Of a stretch of 64,000 nucleotides of DNA, positions 33,882 through 42,209 are shown piece by piece. Position 1 is the first letter of the stretch. Each line of letters opens with the position of its first letter. This stretch comes from Pararhodobacter zhoushanensis (GTDB lineage Bacteria > Pseudomonadota > Alphaproteobacteria > Rhodobacterales > Rhodobacteraceae), in contig NZ_REEZ01000007.1 in the NCBI RefSeq assembly GCF_003990445.1, positions 161,661 through 225,660 of the forward strand, given 5' to 3'. The notes below the pieces were generated by a model, which saw only the letters and a program-made list of their open reading frames with translations, was not told the origin of the DNA and ran no database searches. Position numbers and translations under genes: made by a program.

Positions 33882-34316
33882 ATGACCCAATGGACCACAA
33901 GCTGGCAGCTTTGGGCGCTGCTCGCCGCGGCTTTTGCCGCGATGACCGCAATCTTTGCCAAGATCGGTGTGCAGGGCGTCAATTCCGACTTTGCGACGTT
34001 CTTTCGCACCATTGTCGTGGCGCTGGTGCTCGGCACCATCCTGATCGCCACCAGGCAGATGCAATCGCCGCTGGGGCTGGGCAGCAAGAGCCTGATCTTT
34101 CTGGTGCTCTCGGGCCTCGCCACCGGCGCGTCCTGGGTCTGCTATTTTCGCGCGCTCAGCATCGGTCAGGCGTCGCAGGTCGCCCCGGTGGACAAGCTCA
34201 GCGTCGTGCTGGTGGCGATCTTCGGCGTGGTGTTTCTGGGCGAGCGCCTGTCCGGCCTCAGCTGGCTCGGCGTCGGCATGATCGCCTCAGGCGCGGTGAT
34301 CATGGCGCTGGGCTGA
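33882..34316 (+). CDS. single-domain EamA-type transporter subunit
   Basis: 144 residues, one EamA domain of five helices (LWALLAAAFAAMTAIFAKIG; FFRTIVVALVLGTILIA; LIFLVLSGLATGASWVCYF; VAPVDKLSVVLVAIFGVVFLGERLS; GVGMIASGAVIMALG). Typical drug/metabolite exporters have two such domains (about 300 aa); a one-domain protein must act as a dimer. Ligand unknown. The 3' end overlaps the convergent TspO-like gene by 17 bases. Confidence 0.87.
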   Translation: MTQWTTSWQLWALLAAAFAAMTAIFAKIGVQGVNSDFATFFRTIVVALVLGTILIATRQMQSPLGLGSKSLIFLVLSGLATGASWVCYFRALSIGQASQVAPVDKLSVVLVAIFGVVFLGERLSGLSWLGVGMIASGAVIMALG

Positions 34317-35013
34317 CCCGCCGCCAGATCAGCAACCCCGCCATCAGTGCTATCCCCAGCGCCGCCAGCCCGGCCACCGGCGCGTTCAGCGGGCTGGCGT
34401 TGTGCACCACCACCGCGACCAGCGCCCAGATCACCGTCAGCCCGTATTCCGGCGCACGCGGCAACCGCGCCTGAACCGTCAGTGCCAGTGCCAGAGCCAC
34501 CACCAGCGCGACCAGTGCCGCAGGCGTCGCGCCCGTCCAGCCCCACCCGGCCAGCAGCAGCCCGATCGACACCGAACTCGCCGCCGTCAGCCAGCCCGCA
34601 TAGATCGCCACCGGTGCCTGCTGCAACCAGCGGTCCGCCCGCGTCGTGCGCCACAGCGCCACCAGCGCCGCGATCAGCATCGCCCAGATCAGCACGGTTG
34701 CGCCAATCGGCGTGCGCTCGGCCATCGCCAGCCAGAAGGTGCCCAGCCCAAGGCTGACAAACAGCGCCGGGCGCATCGGCTGCCACGCAGGGTCTTCGGC
34801 GCGTTTCCACAGCCCGAACCCGGCGGCAATGATCAGCCACGCATAAATCAGCCCCCAGATCGAGAAGGCATAGCCCGCCGGCTGCACCGGCGGGTCATCC
34901 TGCGGGACAGGGAACAAGGCCGGATCGAACCCGGCAAAGCTGGTGACAAAGAACGGCGACACCGCAAAGGTCACCGCGACGAGCAGAACGAGGAAGGGCA
35001 TGAGGCGTTTCAT
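34300..35013 (-). CDS. TspO/MBR-related tryptophan-rich membrane protein
   Basis: 237 residues with six or seven membrane helices. The N-terminal half keeps a TspO-like pattern, PAGYAFSIWGLIYAWLIIAAG, but the protein is longer than true TspO (about 150-160 aa, five helices), matching the extended tryptophan-rich sensory protein relatives of proteobacteria. Ligand and role are uncertain. Start at 35013 with AAGG upstream. Confidence 0.72.
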   Translation of the reverse strand: MKRLMPFLVLLVAVTFAVSPFFVTSFAGFDPALFPVPQDDPPVQPAGYAFSIWGLIYAWLIIAAGFGLWKRAEDPAWQPMRPALFVSLGLGTFWLAMAERTPIGATVLIWAMLIAALVALWRTTRADRWLQQAPVAIYAGWLTAASSVSIGLLLAGWGWTGATPAALVALVVALALALTVQARLPRAPEYGLTVIWALVAVVVHNASPLNAPVAGLAALGIALMAGLLIWRRVSPAP

Positions 35014-35055
35014 GCTGCCTTATGTGGCGCGCGGAACCGGCAAATCCAGCCCTGC

Positions 35056-36024
35056 TCAGCGGATCCCCAGCGCCGCCATCGTCTCGTCCATCGAGACAGT
35101 TCCGGGCTCAATCCCCTCGCGCAGCATCCGCACCGACAGAGCGATCATCGCGTCATTCAGCGGCGTCGGCACCCCGTGCAACCGACCCAGCATCGCGATC
35201 TCGCCGTTCAGATAGTCGGTCTCTACACTGCCCCCGCGCTGCAGGCTTTGCAGGGTTGAGTTGCTCATGCCGGGCGCATCCGGGATCGGGCCGGTTTTCA
35301 TATGCACAGCCCGGCGCGGGTCGGTCTGGCTGACATCCTCGACGCGAATGCCCGCAGCGGCCAGAACCGTTTCCGCCTCGGCCCGAAGGGCGGCGCGCAG
35401 CGGTTTGTCCGCGGCCTTGGGCCCAAAGGCCGCGCCCGAGATATTGCCAAGGTTCATCAGAAGCTTGCCATATTTCGACGCCATCACATCGTCTTTGACA
35501 TACGCCGCGAACGTCGCCCCGTTCAGCGCCTCGGCCAGCGCGGCGTCGGCGTCATCCGAGCCGCTAGGGAAGCGGCCAATGTCGAACATACCGAACTTGG
35601 GATAAGAGTGGGTGATCGCTTCGCCGGGGTTCAGATAGGTCGCGGGCATCATCACGGTGACGCCGTGGACATTGGGAAACAGCCGCAGCGCCATCGCCTC
35701 GTTCGCCACGCCATTCTGAACGCAGAAAATCGGCTGCTCGGTCACGCCGGCCATGCGCAGCGCGTCCAGCGCGGGCTGGGTGTCTTGCGTCTTCATGCAC
35801 AGCAGGATCGCGTCATCGGGGCGAAAACTGATCTCGCCGGGCGACGCGACGCAGGTGACCGGCACCACCGCATCCACCTCGGGGCTGCGCAGGCGGATGC
35901 CTCCCGCCTGCACGGCTGCCAGCATGCGCCCGCGCGCGATGCCGATTACCTCGGTGCCCGAGCGTTGCAGCGCCGCCGCCAGCACGCCCCCGACAGCGCC
36001 AACCCCGTAAACGATGACCCGCAT
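35056..36024 (-). CDS. 2-dehydropantoate 2-reductase-like protein
   Basis: 322 residues. NADP-binding start MRVIVYGVGAVGGVLAAAL, FCVQNGVANE and the C-terminal helical domain with KYGKLLMNLGN (catalytic Lys region) and YLNGEIAMLGRLHGVPTPLND, all typical of the ApbA/PanE fold. Many paralogues of this type are not the pantothenate enzyme, and no pan gene is adjacent, so the substrate is open. Confidence 0.85.
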   Translation of the reverse strand: MRVIVYGVGAVGGVLAAALQRSGTEVIGIARGRMLAAVQAGGIRLRSPEVDAVVPVTCVASPGEISFRPDDAILLCMKTQDTQPALDALRMAGVTEQPIFCVQNGVANEAMALRLFPNVHGVTVMMPATYLNPGEAITHSYPKFGMFDIGRFPSGSDDADAALAEALNGATFAAYVKDDVMASKYGKLLMNLGNISGAAFGPKAADKPLRAALRAEAETVLAAAGIRVEDVSQTDPRRAVHMKTGPIPDAPGMSNSTLQSLQRGGSVETDYLNGEIAMLGRLHGVPTPLNDAMIALSVRMLREGIEPGTVSMDETMAALGIR

Positions 36025-36101
36025 GGCGTTCTCCTTATCCGTTTTGCCGCGACCCTAAGGGGGATCGCCAAAGGGCGCCAGTGGGCGCAACGGGATCGTA
36101 G

Positions 36102-36120
36102 GGCGGGGTTTAACCCCGCC
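36102..36120. repeat. perfect palindrome GGCGGGGTT-T-AACCCCGCC
   Basis: A 19-base perfect inverted repeat within TAGGGCGGGGTTTAACC, lying in the 204-base gap before the 2-dehydropantoate reductase-like gene. Elements of this appearance (CGTAGGG-GGGGTTT...) recur between genes in many Rhodobacteraceae; here only one clear copy is seen. Confidence 0.55.
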
Positions 36121-36228
36121 ATGGTCCCGCCGCCACGGGCTATGCAGCAGGCAGACGCGGGTGCGTTGCTGGCTCAAAGGCGAGTGCCGCACGATGATCG
36201 ACGGCCCGGGCACCTGCGCGCTGTGCCG

Positions 36229-37206
36229 TTACCGGCCCGCCGGGATCAGCAGCAGCTTTCCGGTCGTCTGCCGGCTCTCGATATCCGCCAGCGCCTGCGC
36301 GGCCTCTTGTAGCGGATAGGCGGTGGTCGCCTGCACCATCAGCTGACCGCGCGCGATCCAGTCGAACAGCTGCGCCGCGTGCTGGCGCAGCAAGGCCGGG
36401 GTCGGGATGTGATCCGAAAACACCGCATAGCCCAGCTTGATGCTGCGCGGCAGGCTCATGATCTCGATGGCATCGGGCGCTCCCAGCACCGGGCCGTACC
36501 AGCAAAACGTGCCGGACGGGCGCAGCGCATCCAGCGAGCCTTGAAACGTCACCGGCCCGCTGCCGTCATAGACCACATCAACGCCTTTGCCGCCGGTCAG
36601 CGCGCGCGCCTGCTGCGCGAACTCGCCCGCGGTGTCGATGATCACATGATCCGCCCCGGCCGCGCGCGCAACGGCGGCCTTTTCTTCGGACGACACCCGC
36701 CCGATCACCGTGCCGCCCCGCAATTTGATGATCTGCGTCAACAGCAGGCCCAGCCCGCCTGCAGCGGCATGGACCAGCGCCACATCGCCGGGCTGCACCG
36801 GATAGAAATCGGTGGCGAAATGGCTGGCGGTCAGCCCCTGCATCATCACCGAGGCCGCCGTTTTATCGTCAATCCCCTCGGGGACCGGCACCAGCGAGGC
36901 GGCGAGGATGACCAGCTGCTCGGCATAGCTGCCCGGCGCATAGACCCAGGCCACGCGGTCGCCGGGCGCGAAATCCGTCACACCCGCGCCGACCGCGCGC
37001 ACGGTGCCAGCGCCTTCGACACCCATCACCTTGGGGTCGGGCGTGTCGGTCCAGGCCTTACCCTGCCGGACGCCCAGATCCATGAAATTGACCCCGGCTG
37101 CGGCCACCGTAACCAGCACCTCGCCCGGACCCGGCTGCGGGTCTGGCCACGCGACATAATCCATCACGTCCCGATCACCGGGACGGTTCATTACCACTGC
37201 TTTCAT
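36229..37206 (-). CDS. NADPH:quinone oxidoreductase-like zinc-free MDR family enzyme
   Basis: 325 residues. MKAVVMNRPGDRDVM opening, ALVHAAAGGLGLLLTQIIKLRG (nucleotide-binding AAGGVG-type motif), DVVYDGSGPVTFQGSLDALRPSG and the C-terminal TTGKLLLIP. It lacks the zinc-binding Cys set, as in QOR/crystallin-zeta. The start at 37206 has GGAG eight bases upstream. An operator-like palindrome is at 37232-37248, and the TetR gene upstream is on the same strand. Confidence 0.9.
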   Translation of the reverse strand: MKAVVMNRPGDRDVMDYVAWPDPQPGPGEVLVTVAAAGVNFMDLGVRQGKAWTDTPDPKVMGVEGAGTVRAVGAGVTDFAPGDRVAWVYAPGSYAEQLVILAASLVPVPEGIDDKTAASVMMQGLTASHFATDFYPVQPGDVALVHAAAGGLGLLLTQIIKLRGGTVIGRVSSEEKAAVARAAGADHVIIDTAGEFAQQARALTGGKGVDVVYDGSGPVTFQGSLDALRPSGTFCWYGPVLGAPDAIEIMSLPRSIKLGYAVFSDHIPTPALLRQHAAQLFDWIARGQLMVQATTAYPLQEAAQALADIESRQTTGKLLLIPAGR

Positions 37207-37231
37207 CTGTCTGACTCCGTTCTTGACAGAA

Positions 37232-37248
37232 TGGTCCAAAATGGACCA
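37232..37248. promoter_or_regulatory. TetR-type operator palindrome before the quinone oxidoreductase gene
   Basis: TGGTCCA-AAA-TGGACCA, a perfect palindrome in the 49-base gap between the end of tetR and the start of the oxidoreductase gene. It shares the core GTCCA with the palindrome upstream of tetR. Confidence 0.65.
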
Positions 37249-37255
37249 AAAAAAA

Positions 37256-37828
37256 TTACCGGCGGATCAGGGCGCGCATCGCCAGCCTTCTGATCGCATT
37301 TAGGCTCGCGGGAGCGGCGCCACCGCGCGCCGACAGCCGCAGGCTGGCAATCGTCGCGACCACAAAGCGCGCCGCTTCCTCGGGCACTACCCCGTCGGCC
37401 AGCGTGCCATCGGTTGCGGCGTCCTCAAGGCACGCCATCAGGGCTTGCTGCAGCACCCGGTCGGCGGCGGCGTTGATCGCGTTTACCTCGGCGTCGCGGC
37501 AGCCGAATTCGCTGATCGACCCGACGCCAAGGCACGGCTCATCCGCCCGAGCGATCACGCCGTCCAGCAGGGCCGCAATGGCGTCCAGCCCGCGTCCGCC
37601 CGTCTTGAGCGCGCTCAGATGCTTGTGCGCTTCGTCACGCGCGTAGCGTTCGAGCGCGGCGGCGTAGAGCTTCTGCTTGTCGCCGAACGTGTCGTAAAAG
37701 CTCTGCCTGCCGATGCCCATCGCGGCAAGCAACATGCCAGTCGAGCTGCCCTCGAACCCGTGGTCGCGGAACACCCCGATTGCGGCCTCAAGCGCGCTGT
37801 CACGTTCAAATTCTTTCGGTCTTGCCAT
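37256..37828 (-). CDS. TetR/AcrR-family repressor
   Basis: 190 residues. Helix-turn-helix in the first 50 residues: ALEAAIGVFRDHGFEGSSTG, LLAAMGIGRQSFYDTFGDKQ. The C-terminal part is of the TetR_C-type of repressors that sit beside quinone or aldehyde reductases, often responsive to electrophiles. The start at 37828 is used because it gives the canonical MARPKEFERDSALEAAI; the frame stays open upstream. A palindrome lies 17 bases before it. Confidence 0.9.
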   Translation of the reverse strand: MARPKEFERDSALEAAIGVFRDHGFEGSSTGMLLAAMGIGRQSFYDTFGDKQKLYAAALERYARDEAHKHLSALKTGGRGLDAIAALLDGVIARADEPCLGVGSISEFGCRDAEVNAINAAADRVLQQALMACLEDAATDGTLADGVVPEEAARFVVATIASLRLSARGGAAPASLNAIRRLAMRALIRR

Positions 37829-37844
37829 GAGGGGGATATAGTGA

Positions 37845-37866
37845 TTCTGGATCGAATAGTCCAGAA
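37845..37866. promoter_or_regulatory. palindrome upstream of tetR, likely autoregulatory operator
   Basis: TTCTGGA - TCGAATAG - TCCAGAA, perfect 7-bp arms spaced by eight, 17 bases upstream of the tetR ATG. The right part TAGTCCAGAA aligns with TGGTCCAAAA of the 37232 site. Confidence 0.5.
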
Positions 37867-37903
37867 CTAAGTGCGGTGCCCAACCCTTGCCCCACCGAAA
37901 CGC

Positions 37904-37928
37904 AAAACGGGAGCCGATTGGCTCCCGT
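37904..37928 (-). terminator. Rho-independent terminator downstream of ahcY
   Basis: On the minus strand: ACGGGAGCC-AATC-GGCTCCCGT followed by TTT. A 9-bp perfect stem with a four-base loop and a short U-tract, located 95 bases beyond the ahcY stop and before the tetR start. Confidence 0.8.
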
Positions 37929-38023
37929 TCATAGCTTTCGCAAAGGTTAACGGCTCTGCTCAAACTATTGATTTCTATGGTGGCGGGAAAGTGTCCCATC
38001 GTGGGACACCCGCCGTTTCCAGA

Positions 38024-39412
38024 TCAGTACCGGTAATGCTCGGGCTTGAAGGGCCCCTCGACCGTGACGCCGATATACTCGGCCTGTTCGGATTTCAGCG
38101 TGGTCAGCTTGACCCCGATCCGCGCCAGATGCAGGCGGGCGACTTTCTCGTCCAGCGCTTTGGGCAGCAGGTAGACGCCGGGCTGGTATTCCTCGCCCTT
38201 GGTCCACAGCTCGATCTGCGCCAGCACCTGGTTGGTGAAGCTGGCCGACATCACGAAGGACGGGTGGCCGGTGGCGTTGCCAAGGTTCAGCAGGCGGCCT
38301 TGCGACAGCAGGATCATGCGGTTGCCCGAGGGCATCTCGATCATGTCCACCTGATCCTTGATGTTGGTCCATTTGTGGTTGCGCAGCTGGGCGACCTGGA
38401 TCTCGTTGTCGAAGTGGCCGATGTTGCCGACGATCGCCATATCCTTCATCTCGCGCATATGCTCGATGCGGATCACGTCCTTGTTGCCGGTCGTGGTGAT
38501 GAAGATATCGGCGGTGGCCGCCACGTCTTCCAGCGTCACCACCTCATAGCCGTCCATCGCCGCCTGCAGCGCGCAGATCGGGTCGATTTCCGTGACTTTC
38601 ACGCGGGCACCCGCCCCACTGAGCGACGCCGCCGAGCCCTTGCCCACATCGCCATAGCCGCAGACCACGGCGACCTTGCCGGCCATCATCGTGTCGGTGG
38701 CGCGGCGGATGCCGTCGACCAGCGATTCCTTGCAGCCGTATTTGTTGTCGAACTTCGACTTGGTGACGCTGTCGTTCACGTTGATCGCCGGGAAGGGCAG
38801 CTGGCCCTTCTTGTGCAGATCATAGAGACGGTGCACGCCGGTGGTGGTCTCCTCGGAGACGCCCTTGATCTGGTCGCGCACCTTGGTGAACCAGCCGGGG
38901 CTGGCCGCCATCCGCTTGGCGATCTGCGCCTTGATCACCACTTCCTCATCCGATTGCGGGACGGGGATGACGTTTTCCCCGGCCTCAGCCCGCGCGCCCA
39001 GCAGCACGTAGAGCGTCGCGTCACCGCCATCGTCGAGGATCATGTTGGGGCCGTCGGCGAACTGGAACGAGCGGTCGAGATAATCCCAATGCTCTTCCAG
39101 CGACTGGCCCTTGATCGCGAAGACCGGCGTGCCGCCCGCCGCAATCGCGGCGGCGGCGTGGTCCTGCGTCGAGTAGATGTTGCACGAGGCCCAGCGGACA
39201 TCGGCGCCCAGCTCGACCAGCGTCTCGATCAGCACGGCGGTCTGGATCGTCATGTGCAGCGAGCCGACAATACGCGCGCCTTTCAGCGGCTTGGTGGTGC
39301 CGAATTCTTCACGACAGGCCATCAGGCCGGGCATTTCGGTCTCGGCGATGTCCAGTTCCTTGCGACCGTAATCCGCAAGCGCAATGTCTTTGACGATGTA
39401 ATCGGCGGCCAT
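38024..39412 (-). CDS. ahcY: adenosylhomocysteinase (SAH hydrolase)
   Basis: 462 residues. [24 protein letters not shown] opening, [15 protein letters not shown] (catalytic region), [23 protein letters not shown]-binding [16 protein letters not shown] and the C-terminal PEHYRY that closes the cofactor site of the neighbouring subunit. It carries the inserted segment typical of bacterial rather than thermophilic enzymes. It splits S-adenosylhomocysteine into adenosine and homocysteine in the methyl cycle. AGGAG seven bases before the start at 39412. I looked for an SAH-type riboswitch in the 150 bases upstream and could not make one out. Confidence 0.98.
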   Translation of the reverse strand: MAADYIVKDIALADYGRKELDIAETEMPGLMACREEFGTTKPLKGARIVGSLHMTIQTAVLIETLVELGADVRWASCNIYSTQDHAAAAIAAGGTPVFAIKGQSLEEHWDYLDRSFQFADGPNMILDDGGDATLYVLLGARAEAGENVIPVPQSDEEVVIKAQIAKRMAASPGWFTKVRDQIKGVSEETTTGVHRLYDLHKKGQLPFPAINVNDSVTKSKFDNKYGCKESLVDGIRRATDTMMAGKVAVVCGYGDVGKGSAASLSGAGARVKVTEIDPICALQAAMDGYEVVTLEDVAATADIFITTTGNKDVIRIEHMREMKDMAIVGNIGHFDNEIQVAQLRNHKWTNIKDQVDMIEMPSGNRMILLSQGRLLNLGNATGHPSFVMSASFTNQVLAQIELWTKGEEYQPGVYLLPKALDEKVARLHLARIGVKLTTLKSEQAEYIGVTVEGPFKPEHYRY

Positions 39413-39570
39413 CCGAGGCTCCTGTCTGACGCGGTATTTTTGCCCAGATAGCACTGCGCCCCCTTTACAGCAATGGCAGCGCCCAAACGCGGTTACGCAA
39501 GGGTTTCGACGTCGCCGCGCGACCTCTGTGCCCTTGCGTCCGGTTTCGGTGGTGACCGCCGCAGCTCAGC

Positions 39571-39747
39571 TTACGTCCGCGTGATCGCCGTCAACAGCGG
39601 ATCGCGACGCTCGGTGCGCAGGCGGCTGCTGCGCTCGATCGCATCGCGGTCGCGCCAGTCAGCGGGGTGGATCATCGGCTGATAGGGCTGCGAGGGCGCG
39701 TCAGAACGGGTTGCGACGCGGATGATGGAATTCATGATGCCGAACAT
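39571..39747 (-). CDS. hypothetical 58-residue protein
   Basis: A small gene with AGGAGAG before ATG (MFGIMNSIIRVATRSDA...) and a basic, Arg-rich second half (ERSSRLRTERRDP). Codon use follows the genome (G/C third positions). No membrane segment or cysteine. Located between ahcY and the LysR gene, 158 bases from the ahcY start. Family not recognised; it may be a conserved small protein of the Rhodobacteraceae. Confidence 0.6.
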   Translation of the reverse strand: MFGIMNSIIRVATRSDAPSQPYQPMIHPADWRDRDAIERSSRLRTERRDPLLTAITRT

Positions 39748-39850
39748 GGGGGCTCTCCTGCCAGTGTTTTGATGCTCCCGTTATGCCTTGAAACTGCTGC
39801 AGGACGAAGTTCGGATGGTTTTCAACCTGTAAGCTGTGCTAACATCAGGC

Positions 39851-40732
39851 ATGGACTGGAAAGACATCCCCTCACTGGCCTCGCTGCGTGCCTTCGACGC
39901 GCTGGCGCGGCATGGCAGCCTGTCGGCGGCGGCGCGCGAGCTGAACGTGACTCATGCGGCGGTCTCGCAGCACCTGCGCGCGCTGGAGAGCGAGTTCGCC
40001 GAGCCGCTCGCCCGGCGTGAAGGGCAGGGGATGGTGTTGACCGAGGCCGGGCATGAACTGGCCGCTGCATTGGGCGAGGGTTTTGCCCGTATTGCCGAGG
40101 GCGTCACCCGGCTGCGCGACCGGCGCGTGGCGCGGCCCGTGGTGGTGGCGCTGACCCCGTCCTTTGCCGAAGCGTGGCTGATGCCGCGCATCGGCGGGTT
40201 CTGGGCGGCGCATCCCGAGATCGAGGTGCGGCTGGTGCCCGGCATCACCCTGACCGACCTGCGCCGCGACGGGGTGGATCTGGCGATCCGGTTCGGCGCG
40301 GGGCAATGGCCCGGCGTCCAGAGCGAGCCGCTGGATCTGAGCCGCTTCGCCGTCGTGGCGGCACCCGGCTATACCAAGGTGCGCTCGCTGGCCGATCTGG
40401 ACAAGCTGACCGCGCATGACTGGTTCTTCTCGACCGCTTCGTCCGAACAGCGGGTCTGGGGCAAGGCCATCGGCGCCGATTTCGATAAGGTTGGCGCGCG
40501 CGAGATGGCGAACAACGGCATGGTATTGAGCGCCGTACGCGCCGGTCTGGGTATGTCCATTCAGGCGATGGCGCTGGTCCAGCCGGATCTGGCAACGGGC
40601 CAGCTGGTTTCGCTCTATGAGGGCGATGCCGAGGGGCTGGGCTATTACATCATCACGCGCAACGAGCCGCCTTCGCCCGGCGCGCGCGTATTCCTGTCGT
40701 GGCTAAGGCGCGCCGCGCGGACCGGCGCTTAG
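39851..40732 (+). CDS. LysR-family regulator, GcvA-like
   Basis: 293 residues. The opening DIPSLASLRAFDALARHGSL, then AARELNVTHAAVSQHLRALE, is the winged helix-turn-helix of the GcvA/AmpR group; the effector domain follows (PVVVALTPSFAEAWLMPRIG, DGVDLAIRFGAGQWPG). Targets unknown. It lies divergent to the small 39571-39747 gene and converges with the MFS gene, overlapping it by four bases. Confidence 0.9.
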   Translation: MDWKDIPSLASLRAFDALARHGSLSAAARELNVTHAAVSQHLRALESEFAEPLARREGQGMVLTEAGHELAAALGEGFARIAEGVTRLRDRRVARPVVVALTPSFAEAWLMPRIGGFWAAHPEIEVRLVPGITLTDLRRDGVDLAIRFGAGQWPGVQSEPLDLSRFAVVAAPGYTKVRSLADLDKLTAHDWFFSTASSEQRVWGKAIGADFDKVGAREMANNGMVLSAVRAGLGMSIQAMALVQPDLATGQLVSLYEGDAEGLGYYIITRNEPPSPGARVFLSWLRRAARTGA

Positions 40733-41949
40733 GCCGGGTCGCGGTTCAGGCGCGGCAGGAAGGCGGCAAGGATGCCGAGCGCTGGCAGGAAGCCGCAGAT
40801 CTTGTAGACGAACTCGATCCCCTTGTCGTCAGCGACCAGCCCCAGCGCGGCGGCGGCAATCCCGCCGATGCCGAAAGACAGGCCAAAGAACACACCGGCA
40901 ATCAGTCCGACGCGGCCCGGCACCAGCTCTTGTGCGAAGACGACGATGGCGGGAAAGGCCGAGGACAGGATCAGGCCGATGAAGACGGTCATGATCCCGG
41001 TGCCGACGAGACCGACATAGGGCAGCGCCAGCGTGAAGGGCAGAACGCCCAGAATGGACACCCAGATCACCGTGCGTGTGCCGATCTTGTCGCCGATCAC
41101 CCCGCCAAAGATCACCCCGCAGGCCGAGGCCGCAAGGAAGATGAACAGCATCATCTGCGACTCTTGCGTGGTCAGGTTGAACCTCTCGATCAGGAAGAAC
41201 GTGTAGTACGAGCTGATCGAGGCGATATAGGCGTTCTTGGTGAACACAAGGAAGGCCAGCAGGGTGATGGTGAGCACCACCCGGCTGCGCGGCAGCCCGT
41301 GGTCGATGATTGCACGCCTGCGTTTAGCCGCGCGGTTCTGGCGGGCCTGCCAGCGGCCGACCTGACTGAGGATCGCAATCCCGACCAGCGCCAGCGCAGC
41401 GAACCACGCCACCGACCCGCGCCCTGAGGGCACGACGATGAAGGCGGCCAGCAGCGGTCCTGCCGCATGGCCCATGTTGCCGCCGACCTGAAACATCGAC
41501 TGCGCGGTGCCGAACCGGCGACCGGCGGCGGTGCGGGCGACGCGGCTTGCCTCAGGGTGGAAGACCGCCGAGCCGATACCGATCATCGCCGCACCCGCCA
41601 GCAGGTAGGGATACGAGGGCGCATTGGCCAGCAACAGCAGGCCCAGCATGGTGCTGCCCATGCCCACAGCCAGCGATTGCGGGAACGGGTAACGGTCGGT
41701 CAACGTGCCCACGATAGGCTGCAGGACCGAGGCGGTGCCCATGAAGGCCAGCGACATCAGGCCGATTTGCGTGAAGCTCAACGCAAATTCGTCATGGAGG
41801 AGGGGATAACTGGCCGAAAGGACGGACTGCATTACATCATTGATGAAATGGCAAAGCGCGATGGACAGGATCACCATGTACTGGGTTTGCACAACCGCTT
41901 CGGCAGCCGAAGGCGCCGCAGCGCCGGAAGAAACAGTGGTGTCCGCCAT
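40729..41949 (-). CDS. MFS transporter, fosmidomycin resistance (Fsr)-like
   Basis: 406 residues, 12 membrane helices. The N-terminal LCHFINDVMQSVLSASYPLL and the LMSLAFMGTASVLQPIVGTLTDRYP loop are signatures of the Fsr group of exporters. A central loop is basic (WQARQNRAAKRRR). In E. coli Fsr exports fosmidomycin; a wider range of small metabolites or drugs is plausible here. Divergent from tamA. Confidence 0.87.
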   Translation of the reverse strand: MADTTVSSGAAAPSAAEAVVQTQYMVILSIALCHFINDVMQSVLSASYPLLHDEFALSFTQIGLMSLAFMGTASVLQPIVGTLTDRYPFPQSLAVGMGSTMLGLLLLANAPSYPYLLAGAAMIGIGSAVFHPEASRVARTAAGRRFGTAQSMFQVGGNMGHAAGPLLAAFIVVPSGRGSVAWFAALALVGIAILSQVGRWQARQNRAAKRRRAIIDHGLPRSRVVLTITLLAFLVFTKNAYIASISSYYTFFLIERFNLTTQESQMMLFIFLAASACGVIFGGVIGDKIGTRTVIWVSILGVLPFTLALPYVGLVGTGIMTVFIGLILSSAFPAIVVFAQELVPGRVGLIAGVFFGLSFGIGGIAAAALGLVADDKGIEFVYKICGFLPALGILAAFLPRLNRDPA

Positions 41950-42209
41950 GATCCGATCCTACACAGGTGTAGCATGGACGTGAACGCGAGGACGCTTGCT
42001 GTCAAGGGTTTCGCTGAATTGCGGCGTATTTGCGCCAGCGCGCGCGGCTTGGCGCCTGATCACGGCATTCACTGTTGAGCGACGGGGGCCTTTGTGCGAC
42101 ATCTTCCAAAACGGCGGTACAGCGAGGAATGCGCGTGACAAACGCGACGGCAGGACGGCGGGCGAACCCGCGCGCCGCCAGGCATCGGGCTCGACTCGGA
42201 CAGTTTGGC

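Noticed and set aside
39413-39560. SAH or SAM-type riboswitch before ahcY
   Set aside because: The known SAH-riboswitch core could not be traced in the leader; only ordinary ribosome-binding sequence is visible.
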